This document shows, in pieces, positions 8,514 to 16,560 of a DNA stretch of 31,553 nucleotides. Numbering within the stretch: the first letter of the stretch is position 1; each line of letters begins with the position of its first letter. Made by a program: the position numbers and the translations under genes. A model generated the notes under the pieces. The model did no database searches. It saw only the letters and a program-made list of their open reading frames with translations, and was not told the origin of the DNA. This DNA is from Burkholderiales bacterium (GTDB lineage Bacteria; Pseudomonadota; Gammaproteobacteria; Burkholderiales; Nitrosomonadaceae): assembly GCA_024235735.1 (NCBI GenBank), contig JACKLU010000021.1:1-31553 (forward strand), given 5' to 3'.

Positions 8514-8898
8514 GCTTCAATCTGACCTGCCATATTCTAGTAGTCTAGTGGAATCATGCGGTTGGTCCAGCGATACTAGATTTTAATCTTCATCATTATG
8601 CTCGAGCAAAAATTCTGAAGTGTAAAAGGATTACGCATGTAAAGAAGATCAAGCTTGGGCTGTCAATGACCTTAGGCCGAGCCAATCCATGCCAACTTCG
8701 CTTTTTATTAATAGCTGAGATGCAATTTGCGGGACAGTTAAAGAGAATAAAATGATTGCTTGCCTCATAAAAAAGGAGTAATAATACAAAAAAGTATTAA
8801 TTAGTAGTTAATAAGCATAATCCTAAAAATAAGCTATGGAATGAATTAATTCAATTTAGTGTTGTTAACTATTTAAGGTCGATTTTTTTAAGGCTATC
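8514..8898 (+). other. Gene-free junction and AT-rich leader upstream of the injection-system genes
   Basis: No convincing gene lies here. The first half may hold more insertion-sequence debris: an open frame of about 55 codons from 8588 to the TGA at 8753-8755 encodes a basic, unrecognised sequence. From about 8756 GC drops sharply (13 of 60 bases in 8761-8820 and 15 of 60 in 8821-8880 by hand count), against roughly half in the genes to the left. The AT-rich part contains a perfect 10-bp palindrome GAATTAATTC at 8843-8852 and an orphan AAAAGGAG near 8771. It probably holds the promoter of the injection-system operon and could be a target of an H-NS-like silencer, but I cannot name -35/-10 boxes with confidence. 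Confidence 0.5.
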
Positions 8899-9543
8899 AT
8901 GATTGCACATGCTTTGACGATTGTTTTAAATGAATTAAATAAGCACTTGGTTGATAATTATGCATCTGACCCGTCTCAGGTTGTGTTGGGTAATCTGGCT
9001 GAGGGGTTAGTAACAGCATCAAGCGATTCAGGGAATGCTGGGGTATCGAGAGACAAGTTATGTCTGTCTGTGGTAAATATCAAAGAAGAAAAAACCTTAA
9101 AAAATGTACCCAACCACGTGCGTAATGACACGACCCTTAGTGTTACTTATGAGAATCCCCCCGTTTTCCTGAATTTCCAGATTTTACTGACAGCCACGCA
9201 TTTGAATTACACCCATGCTTTACTCATGCTGTCGAGAGCGATCCAGTTCTTTCAATTTAAAAATGTATTTACTCAGGATAATGTTGTTCCAATCTCTATT
9301 CAGAAAGATTGGCCCACAAACACGCTGGATCGGTTAGAGTCTTTCAAACTAATCTTCGATCTATATTCCCCGACGATGGAGGAAGTCAATCATCTATGGG
9401 GCACACTCGGAGGAAAGCAATATCCATTTGTATTGTATACATTGCGAATGCTTGATCTGAAATTCCATGCAATTCAGAGCGAGAGCGGGCTCATCACCGA
9501 AGTTGTCACCGATTTCTATCACAAAGATACGAAGGCGGGCTGA
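8899..9543 (+). CDS. eCIS cap / tail terminator protein (DUF4255, Pvc16-like)
   Basis: The 214-residue product matches the DUF4255 (Pvc16 N-terminal) pattern: an N-terminal IAHALTIVLNELNKHL helix, the LCLSVVNIKEEKTLKN strand, PPVFLNFQILLTA followed by YTHALLMLSRAIQFFQ, and a late WGTLGGKQYPFVLYTLRM segment. In Afp and PVC particles this protein forms the hexameric cap that ends tube and sheath extension at the distal end. The ATG follows TAAGG by five bases. It is the first gene of the injection-system cluster here, whereas in Afp/PVC the cap gene comes last, so the order differs from those prototypes. The next ATG is three bases after the stop. Confidence 0.88.
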   Translation: MIAHALTIVLNELNKHLVDNYASDPSQVVLGNLAEGLVTASSDSGNAGVSRDKLCLSVVNIKEEKTLKNVPNHVRNDTTLSVTYENPPVFLNFQILLTATHLNYTHALLMLSRAIQFFQFKNVFTQDNVVPISIQKDWPTNTLDRLESFKLIFDLYSPTMEEVNHLWGTLGGKQYPFVLYTLRMLDLKFHAIQSESGLITEVVTDFYHKDTKAG

Positions 9544-9546
9544 GAA

Positions 9547-10554
9547 ATGGCCGAACGGATTGGCAGTGGATATAAACGGCTATTTGAAATTAGATTGCTT
9601 CACCATTACTGGCTGGATGAGGGGAAGACTGTCTTCGATCATCTATTGTCGCAGGAACGGGATAAACGTTTGCTGTCATACGATATGCGATCATTTCTTG
9701 AGATAACGCCGACTGCTACAACGGAAAAAGCATTCAATGGTTTGGGATGCATCTACAAAAACACGGCTTTGGGGTGTATGGTAGCTGTAGCGGATAGTGC
9801 CGTTATTCCTGATGACGCGATGTTCGAATTCATGATCACGGTGAAAAGCGCAGCTTTTTACAATTACACCGCACTGACGCTGCGATCTCAGAAAATTTAT
9901 GAGCTATACCATCAGGCTGAAGACAGAATTTACCGGTATAAGGAAAATGTGCCTGTCTTATCGAATCTAACCGGGGTATCCAGAGGAACGGGCTCCACTA
10001 AAGCACTCTTTCTGTCCAAAGAATTTCCTCGATTCCCAATTGATGACAAGGTGGAATCGCTTGGTATATCAGGAGGAGCTTTACTGCAATTGACTGGCGA
10101 TAGTCCTGGTGCAAATACTGAGCCAATAAGTGCTCAAGTAACTGATTTCCCGGTTTTTATCCATCAAAGGGACGTACCAGGCATCGTGCCTCCGGCCGGA
10201 TTCGGTAGGGTGCCTTCCCAAGGGCTGCAGTTGTCAAGTGACATAGACGATAAGGTATACGCATTCATTCGCTTATCGGCAAGAAGAGCAGATGATGAGG
10301 ATTTCAGTTTTATTGACAGTGGTGGCGATGCAAAAAGATCGAATCCAGTTTTTCAGGTTCGCTTCAAAAACCGTTTGACGTTCTGGCAATACCTGAATAA
10401 AAGAACCGGTGCGATAATTAATATCGAACCCAAGCCCCTTCCATTAACCTATTTTGGAAACGCAGGTACGAAACAAAAGCCCTCAGAAGGGCTGGTGAAA
10501 GCGGTAAAAAGCGGTGACAAAATAACTCAGCTTGTGTCGGAAATCTTTGAATGA
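9547..10554 (+). CDS. Conserved-looking eCIS protein of unknown function between cap and sheath genes
   Basis: The product has 335 residues, no signal peptide and no clear membrane segment. It opens with KRLFEIRLLHHYWLDEGKT and continues with LLSYDMRSFLEITPT, GLGCIYKNTALGCMVAVAD and NYTALTLRSQKIYELY, then a middle part that looks less ordered and contains several Gly and Pro residues (about 145-230). The wording of the N-terminal half feels like a family I have seen beside DUF4255 genes in Bacteroidota injection-system clusters, but I cannot name a domain. Its position three bases after the cap gene suggests a partner of the cap or of the distal end of the tube, for example a cap adaptor; that is inference. 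A fusion or frameshift is not apparent. Confidence 0.7.
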   Translation: MAERIGSGYKRLFEIRLLHHYWLDEGKTVFDHLLSQERDKRLLSYDMRSFLEITPTATTEKAFNGLGCIYKNTALGCMVAVADSAVIPDDAMFEFMITVKSAAFYNYTALTLRSQKIYELYHQAEDRIYRYKENVPVLSNLTGVSRGTGSTKALFLSKEFPRFPIDDKVESLGISGGALLQLTGDSPGANTEPISAQVTDFPVFIHQRDVPGIVPPAGFGRVPSQGLQLSSDIDDKVYAFIRLSARRADDEDFSFIDSGGDAKRSNPVFQVRFKNRLTFWQYLNKRTGAIINIEPKPLPLTYFGNAGTKQKPSEGLVKAVKSGDKITQLVSEIFE

Positions 10555-10591
10555 CTAATTCGGTGTAAAGAATACATAAGGAGCGAAAACT

Positions 10592-12073
10592 ATGGCAGCG
10601 GTATATAAAACACCAGGAGTTTATGTCGAGGAAATTCCCAAGTTTCCCCCCTCGATTGCACCAGTAGAGACTGCGATTCCGGCATTTATTGGTTACACGT
10701 CTATAGCTGATAACCGGGCAATCGGCGATCTGCTATTAAAACCGACTCGAATCTCCTCCATGGTTGAGTATGAGAAATACTTTGGGGAAGCGCAGCCCGA
10801 AACAGGCATTGATGTTGCTATAAAGCAAGTAACTGTGAATGGTGTAACTACTGTGACGGAAGCTGTGGCGAGACTTGACGAGTCTGTTCGCTCAAAGCAT
10901 ATCATGTACTACGCTCTCCAAATGTTCTTTGCCAATGGCGGAGGTCCTTGCTATATCGTTTCAGTGGGCGCATACAAGACAGGAAGCGGTTCGTTGGTAG
11001 AAACAGAATTAGACAAAGGTTTGAAAATTCTAGCCAAAGAAGACGAGCCGACACTGATCATTTTCCCGGAGGCACAAAATCTTTCAATTGCCGATTTCAA
11101 AACCTTGCATGACGCTGCTCTCAAGCAGTGCGAAGATTTGAAAGACAGGTTCGTGATTATGGACATACATGGTGGTGTGGACGAAGAAGACGATAATCAT
11201 GGTGGTGTGGACGAAGAAGACGATAATATTTCTCTATCTGATCCAGATGCCAATCTGCTTACGGCCATCAAAAACTTCAGAACAAACGGGATTGGCACAA
11301 ATAATCTGAAATATGGAGCAGCCTATGGCCCCAATATTGAAACAGTTCTGGATTTTGCTTTTGATGAGGGAGAGGTTGATGTAACAATAACCACAGATGG
11401 CACAGCAGCTCCAGTTGTTAAGCTGGATACTCTGAGAATAAGCAAAAACAGTATTTATGAACAGGCGAAAGCCGCAATTCGGGACATGCCATGCAAAATG
11501 CCTCCTGCATCGGCCATAGCCGGCATTTATGCTGCGGTGGACAACAGTAGGGGGGTTTGGAAAGCACCAGCCAACGTCAGCGTGAATGCGGTCACGCAAC
11601 CAACTATTAAGTTTTCCAATATTGAACAGGATCAAATGAATGTAGATGTGACGGGGGGCAAATCTGTCAACGCGATTCGACCTTTCATCGGCAAAGGCAC
11701 TCTTGTTTGGGGTGCCAGAACCCTTGCCGGCAACGATAATGAGTGGCGTTACATCAATGTTCGTCGATTCTTTAATTTCGTAGAAGAATCAACAAAGAAA
11801 GCAACTGAACAATTCGTTTTTGAGCCGAATGACGCCAATACCTGGGTGAAAATCCAGGCGATGATTGAAAACTTCTTGACTACCCTATGGCGGCAAGGGG
11901 CGTTGCAAGGTATCAAACCTGAACATGCGTTTTATGTCGCGGTTGGCTTGGGCAAAACCATGACGCCGCTCGATATACTCGAAGGCCGGATGATTGTTGA
12001 AATCGGTATGGCAGCAGTGCGCCCGGCCGAATTCATCATACTCAAGTTTTCGCATAAAATGGCTGAATCTTGA
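10592..12073 (+). CDS. Contractile sheath protein of the eCIS (Pvc2-4/Afp2-4-like)
   Basis: The start ATG follows AAGGAG by eight bases. The 493-residue product opens with YKTPGVYVEEIPKFPPSIA and ends with MTPLDILEGRMIVEIGMAAVRPAEFIILKF, both typical of phage-tail and eCIS sheath proteins; NNLKYGAAYGPN, RPFIGKGTLVWGARTL and YINVRRFFNFVEESTKKA support this. Sheath subunits wrap the tube, are extended in the loaded state and contract to drive the tube outward. Only one sheath gene is present, where Afp and PVC have three, so a single-sheath particle is expected unless further copies lie outside the window. Residues 193-212 consist of a perfectly duplicated acidic decapeptide (see the repeat entry), placed in the variable, probably surface-exposed middle of the protein. 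Confidence 0.95.
   Translation: MAAVYKTPGVYVEEIPKFPPSIAPVETAIPAFIGYTSIADNRAIGDLLLKPTRISSMVEYEKYFGEAQPETGIDVAIKQVTVNGVTTVTEAVARLDESVRSKHIMYYALQMFFANGGGPCYIVSVGAYKTGSGSLVETELDKGLKILAKEDEPTLIIFPEAQNLSIADFKTLHDAALKQCEDLKDRFVIMDIHGGVDEEDDNHGGVDEEDDNISLSDPDANLLTAIKNFRTNGIGTNNLKYGAAYGPNIETVLDFAFDEGEVDVTITTDGTAAPVVKLDTLRISKNSIYEQAKAAIRDMPCKMPPASAIAGIYAAVDNSRGVWKAPANVSVNAVTQPTIKFSNIEQDQMNVDVTGGKSVNAIRPFIGKGTLVWGARTLAGNDNEWRYINVRRFFNFVEESTKKATEQFVFEPNDANTWVKIQAMIENFLTTLWRQGALQGIKPEHAFYVAVGLGKTMTPLDILEGRMIVEIGMAAVRPAEFIILKFSHKMAES
11168..11227 (+). repeat. Perfect 2 x 30-bp in-frame tandem duplication in the sheath gene
   Basis: The unit 11168-11197 is repeated without a mismatch at 11198-11227. Each copy encodes HGGVDEEDDN, so residues 193-202 and 203-212 of the sheath are identical. 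Absence of even synonymous differences points to a recent slippage or unequal-crossover event, or to selection or an assembly artefact. The added segment is very acidic and keeps the frame. Confidence 0.97.
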
Positions 12074-12126
12074 TCAATCTTGAATGCTGACACCACTCAT
12101 TAAATCAACCGAAAAGGATCTCTATC

Positions 12127-12564
12127 ATGGCACAAGAATATCCCATTCCCCGCTTTCATTTCCAGGTCGACTGGGGTGGGGCAAAAATTAGTTTTACCGA
12201 GGTGACTGGCTTGGTGATGGAAAGAGAAAAGATCGAATATCGGCATAGCGACAGCAAAGATTTCAATAAAATCAGCATGCCAGGAATGGTGAAGAACAGC
12301 AACATCACTTTAAAGCGCGGCAAGTTCGAAGGTGATTTTGACTTTAACACCTGGCTGGAGGAGATCGCTAACGAACGTGTGGAAAACCGACGTGACTTGG
12401 TGATTCGTCTACTCAATGAAAAGCATGTGCCGGTGGCTGCATGGTCAGCAGCCAGATGCTTTCCGGTCAAGATCACAGCACCCGATCTTAAATCAGACGC
12501 CAACGAGATTGCGGTTGAAAGCATCGAGATTGCGCATGAAGGCCTGAAACTGATGAAAGTCTAG
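12127..12564 (+). CDS. Inner tube protein, gp19-like (Pvc1/Afp1-like)
   Basis: This 145-residue product has the gp19 fold pattern: PIPRFHFQVDWGGAKISFTEVTGL, then VKNSNITLKRGKFEGDFDFNTWLEE, and a C-terminal ESIEIAHEGLKL strand. Tube proteins of this family stack as hexameric rings to form the needle inside the sheath. The order directly behind the sheath gene and the length are normal for the main tube. The ATG follows AAGGA by eight bases. A second, more divergent tube gene follows 13 bases downstream. Confidence 0.94.
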   Translation: MAQEYPIPRFHFQVDWGGAKISFTEVTGLVMEREKIEYRHSDSKDFNKISMPGMVKNSNITLKRGKFEGDFDFNTWLEEIANERVENRRDLVIRLLNEKHVPVAAWSAARCFPVKITAPDLKSDANEIAVESIEIAHEGLKLMKV

Positions 12565-12577
12565 TAGGAATCGGCTG

Positions 12578-13015
12578 ATGATCGATTACTACCCTCCATT
12601 AGGGTTTTATTACAAGGTGGAATTCAGCATCAGCAAGAATAAAAATGATGTGCGCTTTCAGTCGATGTCTGGATTGTCGGTTGAATATGACATGGAGGAG
12701 TATAAGGAAGGGGGAGAAAACCGCTTTACTCATAAGCTGCCCATGCGTACCAAATTTACTGATATGGTGTTAAGACGCGGGTTGTTAACGGATTCCGAGG
12801 TGATCAAATGGTTTCTCAATGCTTTCCGGGATCGAGAGTTTGTACCGGCAGACATTAACGTTATCCTGATGAACGAAAAAAGCGATCATTTGCGTGTCTG
12901 GAAAGTGGCGCATGCCATTCCCAAAAAATGGTCGATCAGCGATCTGAACGCAAACGAGAGCGCTGTTATCATCGAAACACTGGAATTATCCTATCGTTAT
13001 TTTACGATTCAATGA
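12578..13015 (+). CDS. Second gp19-like tube protein (Pvc5/Afp5-like, probable tube initiator)
   Basis: Also 145 residues and also gp19-like, but clearly different from its neighbour: YYPPLGFYYKVEFSI, DVRFQSMSGLSVEYDMEEY, FTDMVLRRGLLTDSEVIKWF and a C-terminal ETLELSYRYF strand. In Afp and PVC the divergent tube paralogue (Afp5/Pvc5) joins the main tube to the baseplate hub. The sequence order here, main tube then this protein then DUF5908 and LysM genes, fits that role. The start lies eight bases behind TAGGAA. The role as initiator is inferred from gene order; the family call is firm. Confidence 0.9.
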   Translation: MIDYYPPLGFYYKVEFSISKNKNDVRFQSMSGLSVEYDMEEYKEGGENRFTHKLPMRTKFTDMVLRRGLLTDSEVIKWFLNAFRDREFVPADINVILMNEKSDHLRVWKVAHAIPKKWSISDLNANESAVIIETLELSYRYFTIQ

Positions 13016-13053
13016 TAAACATAAAATCCTAATGAGGAAACGCTAGTTCAGCC

Positions 13054-13242
13054 ATGCCCATCGAGATCAAGGAATTGCATATTCGTGTGTCGGTCAATGT
13101 ACCGCAAGGCGGGCAAATGGCCGAAAGCAAGGCAACTACTGCTGGTTTCGCTAACTTGAAGCGCGACGGTGAAATCGATGCCATCGTGGCAGAATGCGTG
13201 GAACAAGTACTCGATATACTTAGAAACAAAAGAGATCGCTGA
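13054..13242 (+). CDS. DUF5908 small eCIS protein (Pvc6-like)
   Basis: The product has 62 residues and starts MPIEIKELHIRVSVNV, the hallmark of DUF5908, a short protein that sits between tube and LysM genes in many eCIS clusters. The central part is polar, and the C-terminus (IVAECVEQVLDILRNKRDR) is a probable helix with a basic end. The stop codon TGA shares its A with the next ATG (TGATG), so translation is coupled to the LysM protein. Its role in the particle is not known to me. Confidence 0.8.
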   Translation: MPIEIKELHIRVSVNVPQGGQMAESKATTAGFANLKRDGEIDAIVAECVEQVLDILRNKRDR

Positions 13243-13949
13243 TGATAGAAAGCGGAAGATTAGAGAAAATACTGATTCTGGCCTTTGATGATAGTGAAAA
13301 GGTTGAAAGTGGTGGTAAAGCGGAAGCAAATGACAGCTTTGAAGCATTGATCAACCCGGAAACCTATACATTGGAGTACAAGGTCAAAACGGATGAAGAG
13401 CAAGGGCAGGGAACGAGCGGGGCACAATCCAGATTCGAGTACACCATGCCGGAAGAACTCACCTTTGAGTTTTTGTTCGATAACACCGGCATCATCGATG
13501 GGATAGCCAAAAAGGAAGGTATTTTTGACGATGTGAATCATTTCCGAAAGATACTGACTGAGTATCAGGGAGAATCGCATGAACCCTATCATCTCAAGTT
13601 GGTATGGGGAAATCTGATCTTTAAAGGCAGAGCAGTCGAGCTCAGTATCACCTATAAACTCTTCAATCCGGATGGACAACCGATTCGTGCTGTTGCGAGA
13701 GCCAAATTCAAGGGCAGCATTGAAGAAAAGAAACGTGCCGCGAAAGAAAATAGAAGCTCACCCGATTTGACTCACGTGCGCAAGGTAAAAGCAGGGGATA
13801 CTCTGCCGCTGATGTGTTACCGCATTTATGGGAATCCCAAATATTATCTTGAAGTGGCCGAGGTAAATGGCCTGAGTAACTTCCGGTCTCTGATACCTGG
13901 AACCGACCTTGTTTTTCCACCCCTTGAGAAAACAAACAAACAATCGTGA
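13242..13949 (+). CDS. LysM-containing baseplate hub protein (Pvc7/gp53-like)
   Basis: The 235-residue product has an N-terminal region (about 1-160) of CIS/phage type, with FEALINPETYTLEYKV, EYTMPEELTFEFLFDNTG and YHLKLVWGNLIFKGRAVEL, and a C-terminal LysM-like domain (about 178-230): HVRKVKAGDTLPLMCYRIYG, then VAEVNGLSNFRSLIPGTDLVFPP. In Afp/PVC and in phages such proteins bind between the tube initiator and the spike hub. It overlaps the upstream gene by one base and ends in a GTGA overlap with the spike gene, so the three products are likely made in step. Confidence 0.9.
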   Translation: MIESGRLEKILILAFDDSEKVESGGKAEANDSFEALINPETYTLEYKVKTDEEQGQGTSGAQSRFEYTMPEELTFEFLFDNTGIIDGIAKKEGIFDDVNHFRKILTEYQGESHEPYHLKLVWGNLIFKGRAVELSITYKLFNPDGQPIRAVARAKFKGSIEEKKRAAKENRSSPDLTHVRKVKAGDTLPLMCYRIYGNPKYYLEVAEVNGLSNFRSLIPGTDLVFPPLEKTNKQS

Positions 13950-15712
13950 GCGACGGATCTACTATTCCAACACCTGCAACACCCGATGTATGCACGGTTG
14001 CGGTACTGGTAGAGGGGACGGAAATCTCAGGAGAATTTCATGTTTTGTCTGTTTCAGTTACGCGAGAAATAAATCGTATCCCGGCCGCGACGATTCAAAT
14101 AAGGGATGGAGAGGCATCCCGATCCACTTTTGCAGTTAGCGATACGGATCATTTCATACCTGGCAGGAAAATCGAAATCCATTTGGGTTATCGTTCACAA
14201 AACGAGTCGGTGTTCAAAGGAATCATCGTTAAGCACAGTATCAAAATACGCAAAGACGGTAGCCTGCTTATTGTGGAATGCCGCGATGAGGCAGTGAAAA
14301 TGACCAGTGGTAGAAATAATCGCTACTTTACAGATAAGAAAGATAGCGACATTATGGAGGAACTCATTGGGGGATATCAGTTGCAAAAAGAGGTGAGAGC
14401 TACCACACCTGATTTGAAGGAGATCGTGCAATACGATGCGACCGATTGGGATTTCCTGTTATGCCGTGCCGAAGCCAATGGACATGTGGTGATGGTTGAA
14501 GACGGGAAAATAGTGGTAGACCAGCCAGCGACAGGACAAGAATCGGTTGTGACTGTCAGATACGGTGCAACATTGCTGGAATTGGATGCTGAAATAGATG
14601 CCCGCTGGCAAAGTAAAAGTATCAAAGCAAGTAGTTGGAATGCGACCGATCAGGAACTGATTGAAGTGGAAGCACGTGAGCCTTCCACTACCGACAGCGG
14701 CAACCTTTCGCCCGATGATCTGGCTGGAGTCATCAGTGATAATGCTCATGAGATCAAGCATGGCGGCAAACTGAGTGAGCCTGAGCTGCAAGCCTGGGCT
14801 GATGGCCGACTAATGAAGGAACGATTGGCAAAGGTGAGGGGGAGGGTGAGGTTCCAAGGTTTTGCCGGTGTATTGCCTGGGAAGATCATTGACGTTGCTG
14901 GTATTGGCGAACGTTTTACAGGAAAAATGTATGTATCCGGTGTGCGGCATGTGGTCGTGAAAGGTAATTGGGTGACTGATGTGCAGCTTGGATTAAACCC
15001 TGAATTATATGCAGAGACCTACGATCTTAGACCGTTGCCCGCATCTGGCCTGCTTCCTGCAGTCAGTGGCTTGCAGATCGGGGTGACGACTGCCCTGGAG
15101 AACGATCCCGATGGAGAAGACCGCATCAAAGTGCGATTGCCATTGATCAACCCATCGGAAGAAGGCATCTGGGCGCGTGTCGCCACCTTGGATGCTGGCA
15201 GAGAACGTGGTACGTTTTTCCGACCTGAGATCGGTGACGAGGTGGTAGTGGGTTTCCTCAACGATGACCCGCGTCATCCCATTGTCATTGGAATGTGTCA
15301 CAGCAGTGCCAAACCTGCGCCTGAACCAGCCAGGGACGATAATCACCGAAAAGGTTACGTCAGCCGAGAAAAAATGCAATTTATTTTCGATGATGAGAAG
15401 AAAATCATAACGTTCGAAACGCCTGGAGGTAACAAAATGAGACTTTCCGAGGAAGATAAGGGGGTCGTTATCGAGGACCAGAATGGCAACAAAATCACGC
15501 TCGACGACAAGGGCATCAAGATTGAAAGTGTCAAAGAATTAACCCTGAAAGCAGCGCAGGATATCAAAATTGAAGGGATGAATATCGACATGACAGCACA
15601 AACTGCATTTAAGGCAGCCGGGAATGGCAGTGCAGAGGTTTCCAGTGCCAGCACCACGATAAAAGGGAGCGCCACGACGGTGATTCAAGGGGGTATCGTT
15701 CAAATTAATTAA
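13946..15712 (+). CDS. VgrG-like spike/hub protein (gp27-gp5 type, Pvc8-like)
   Basis: The start is the GTG that overlaps the upstream stop as GTGA. The 588-residue product has an N-terminal gp27-like hub (about 20-350) with REINRIPAATIQIRDGEAS and FIPGRKIEIHLGY. It is followed by a gp5-type OB fold near residues 370-460 (LQIGVTTALENDPDGEDRIKVRLP in two parts, WARVATLDAG, PEIGDEVVVGFLNDDPRHPIVIG). A C-terminal beta-helix comes last, with the repeating pattern GNKMRLSEEDKGVVIEDQNG, NKITLDDKGIKIES and LTLKAAQDIKIEGMN. This is the central trimeric spike at the tip of the tube. There is no extra C-terminal effector domain. The tip adaptor PAAR gene follows after a 126-base gap with a hairpin. Confidence 0.94.
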   Translation: MSDGSTIPTPATPDVCTVAVLVEGTEISGEFHVLSVSVTREINRIPAATIQIRDGEASRSTFAVSDTDHFIPGRKIEIHLGYRSQNESVFKGIIVKHSIKIRKDGSLLIVECRDEAVKMTSGRNNRYFTDKKDSDIMEELIGGYQLQKEVRATTPDLKEIVQYDATDWDFLLCRAEANGHVVMVEDGKIVVDQPATGQESVVTVRYGATLLELDAEIDARWQSKSIKASSWNATDQELIEVEAREPSTTDSGNLSPDDLAGVISDNAHEIKHGGKLSEPELQAWADGRLMKERLAKVRGRVRFQGFAGVLPGKIIDVAGIGERFTGKMYVSGVRHVVVKGNWVTDVQLGLNPELYAETYDLRPLPASGLLPAVSGLQIGVTTALENDPDGEDRIKVRLPLINPSEEGIWARVATLDAGRERGTFFRPEIGDEVVVGFLNDDPRHPIVIGMCHSSAKPAPEPARDDNHRKGYVSREKMQFIFDDEKKIITFETPGGNKMRLSEEDKGVVIEDQNGNKITLDDKGIKIESVKELTLKAAQDIKIEGMNIDMTAQTAFKAAGNGSAEVSSASTTIKGSATTVIQGGIVQIN

Positions 15713-15761
15713 ATTCTACTCCTCATACTGCAAGATTTGGTTTTTATAATCCCTCATCCAG

Positions 15762-15785
15762 CCTTCTCTCAGCAGAGGGAGAAGG
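15762..15785. repeat. REP-like hairpin between spike and PAAR genes
   Basis: CCTTCTC at 15762-15768 pairs perfectly with GAGAAGG at 15779-15785 over a 10-base loop. Together with the preceding CCCTCATCC it resembles a short GC/pyrimidine-rich palindromic repeat common between genes in proteobacteria. There is no T-tract after it, so a rho-independent terminator is unlikely; it could lower or protect the transcript around the spike gene. Confidence 0.5.
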
Positions 15786-15838
15786 TATCGATGTCAAATT
15801 TTGAAGTGTGACGAATATCCATTAAAGGGACTTAATCC

Positions 15839-16108
15839 ATGCTTCCAGCAGCCCGCGTTACCGATATGATTGTCAGCACTGCAACATCGGGTGCTCCGAC
15901 TCCCATCATTCCTCCTGCTGAGCCAACTGTCCTGATAGCAGGACTCCCGGCAGCCCGTTTGAGTGATACCTGTGGCGCAGACGCCATTGTAAAAGGCTCT
16001 GCGACCGTATTGATCGGTGGAATGCCAGCTGCCAGGGTTGGGGATCTGACCGCTGCAGGGGGCGCAATCATGCCGCCCGGTGCGCCGACAGTATTGATTG
16101 GAGGATAG
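15839..16108 (+). CDS. PAAR-domain spike tip protein (Pvc10-like)
   Basis: The 89-residue product is a bare PAAR domain with three recurrent PAAR-type motifs: PAARVTD at 3-9, LPAARLSD near 38 and MPAARVGD near 62, each followed by a glycine/proline-rich turn and short hydrophobic strands (TVLIAGL, TVLIGGM, TVLIGG). PAAR proteins cap the VgrG trimer with a sharp metal-bound tip. The small size shows no effector extension. AAAGGGA lies eight bases before the ATG. The next gene begins seven bases after its stop. Confidence 0.92.
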   Translation: MLPAARVTDMIVSTATSGAPTPIIPPAEPTVLIAGLPAARLSDTCGADAIVKGSATVLIGGMPAARVGDLTAAGGAIMPPGAPTVLIGG

Positions 16109-16114
16109 TGTTTA

Positions 16115-16558
16115 ATGAATCGTGTTTTTCTAGGCCGTGGCTGGACTTTTCCGCCTACATTCCGGCGAAATCCAGCAAATATTGAGATGCTTGAGGAGGA
16201 GGCCGATATCGTATCGAGTCTCGAAATACTACTGACTACTGCACCAGGCGAACGGGTGATGCTGCCACAATACGGCTGCAATCTGGAAGAACTGGTTTTT
16301 GAAACGCTGGATACGCGAATGAAGACGCTTATGGCTGATAAAGTGGAATCGGCTATTCTTTACCATGAGCCGCGCATTGAATTGGAACGTGTACGCTTGG
16401 ATGAAAGCCGGGAAGTGGAAGGCGTGATTTTGATAGAAATCAACTACCGGGTTAAATCCACCAATTCACGCTTCAATTTTGTCTTTCCTTACTATAAGTT
16501 GGAGGGGACGGATATCAATCTCACTACGAACGTTAATCTTTTACCCGATAATTTCTAA
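16115..16558 (+). CDS. Baseplate wedge protein, gp25/GPW family (Pvc9-like)
   Basis: The 147-residue product carries the gp25 core: IVSSLEILLTTAPGERVMLP, YGCNLEELVFETLD, and the C-terminal VILIEINYRVKSTNSRFNFVF. The PGERVMLPQYGCNL region is equivalent to the conserved EPR-type motif of gp25, which ties the sheath to the baseplate wedge. The ribosome binding site (GGAGG at 16100-16104) is inside the end of the PAAR gene. In Afp/PVC the gp25 gene precedes the PAAR gene; the order is reversed here. Confidence 0.93.
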   Translation: MNRVFLGRGWTFPPTFRRNPANIEMLEEEADIVSSLEILLTTAPGERVMLPQYGCNLEELVFETLDTRMKTLMADKVESAILYHEPRIELERVRLDESREVEGVILIEINYRVKSTNSRFNFVFPYYKLEGTDINLTTNVNLLPDNF

Positions 16559-16560
16559 CG

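Noticed and set aside
8588..8755. Possible small basic protein or transposase tail in the junction
   Set aside because: About 55 codons with no clear ribosome binding site or recognisable family; kept only as possible insertion-sequence debris.
8208..8898. Attachment site or tRNA at the end of the conjugative module
   Set aside because: I found no tRNA-like cloverleaf, direct repeat or integrase gene; element ends cannot be fixed from this window.
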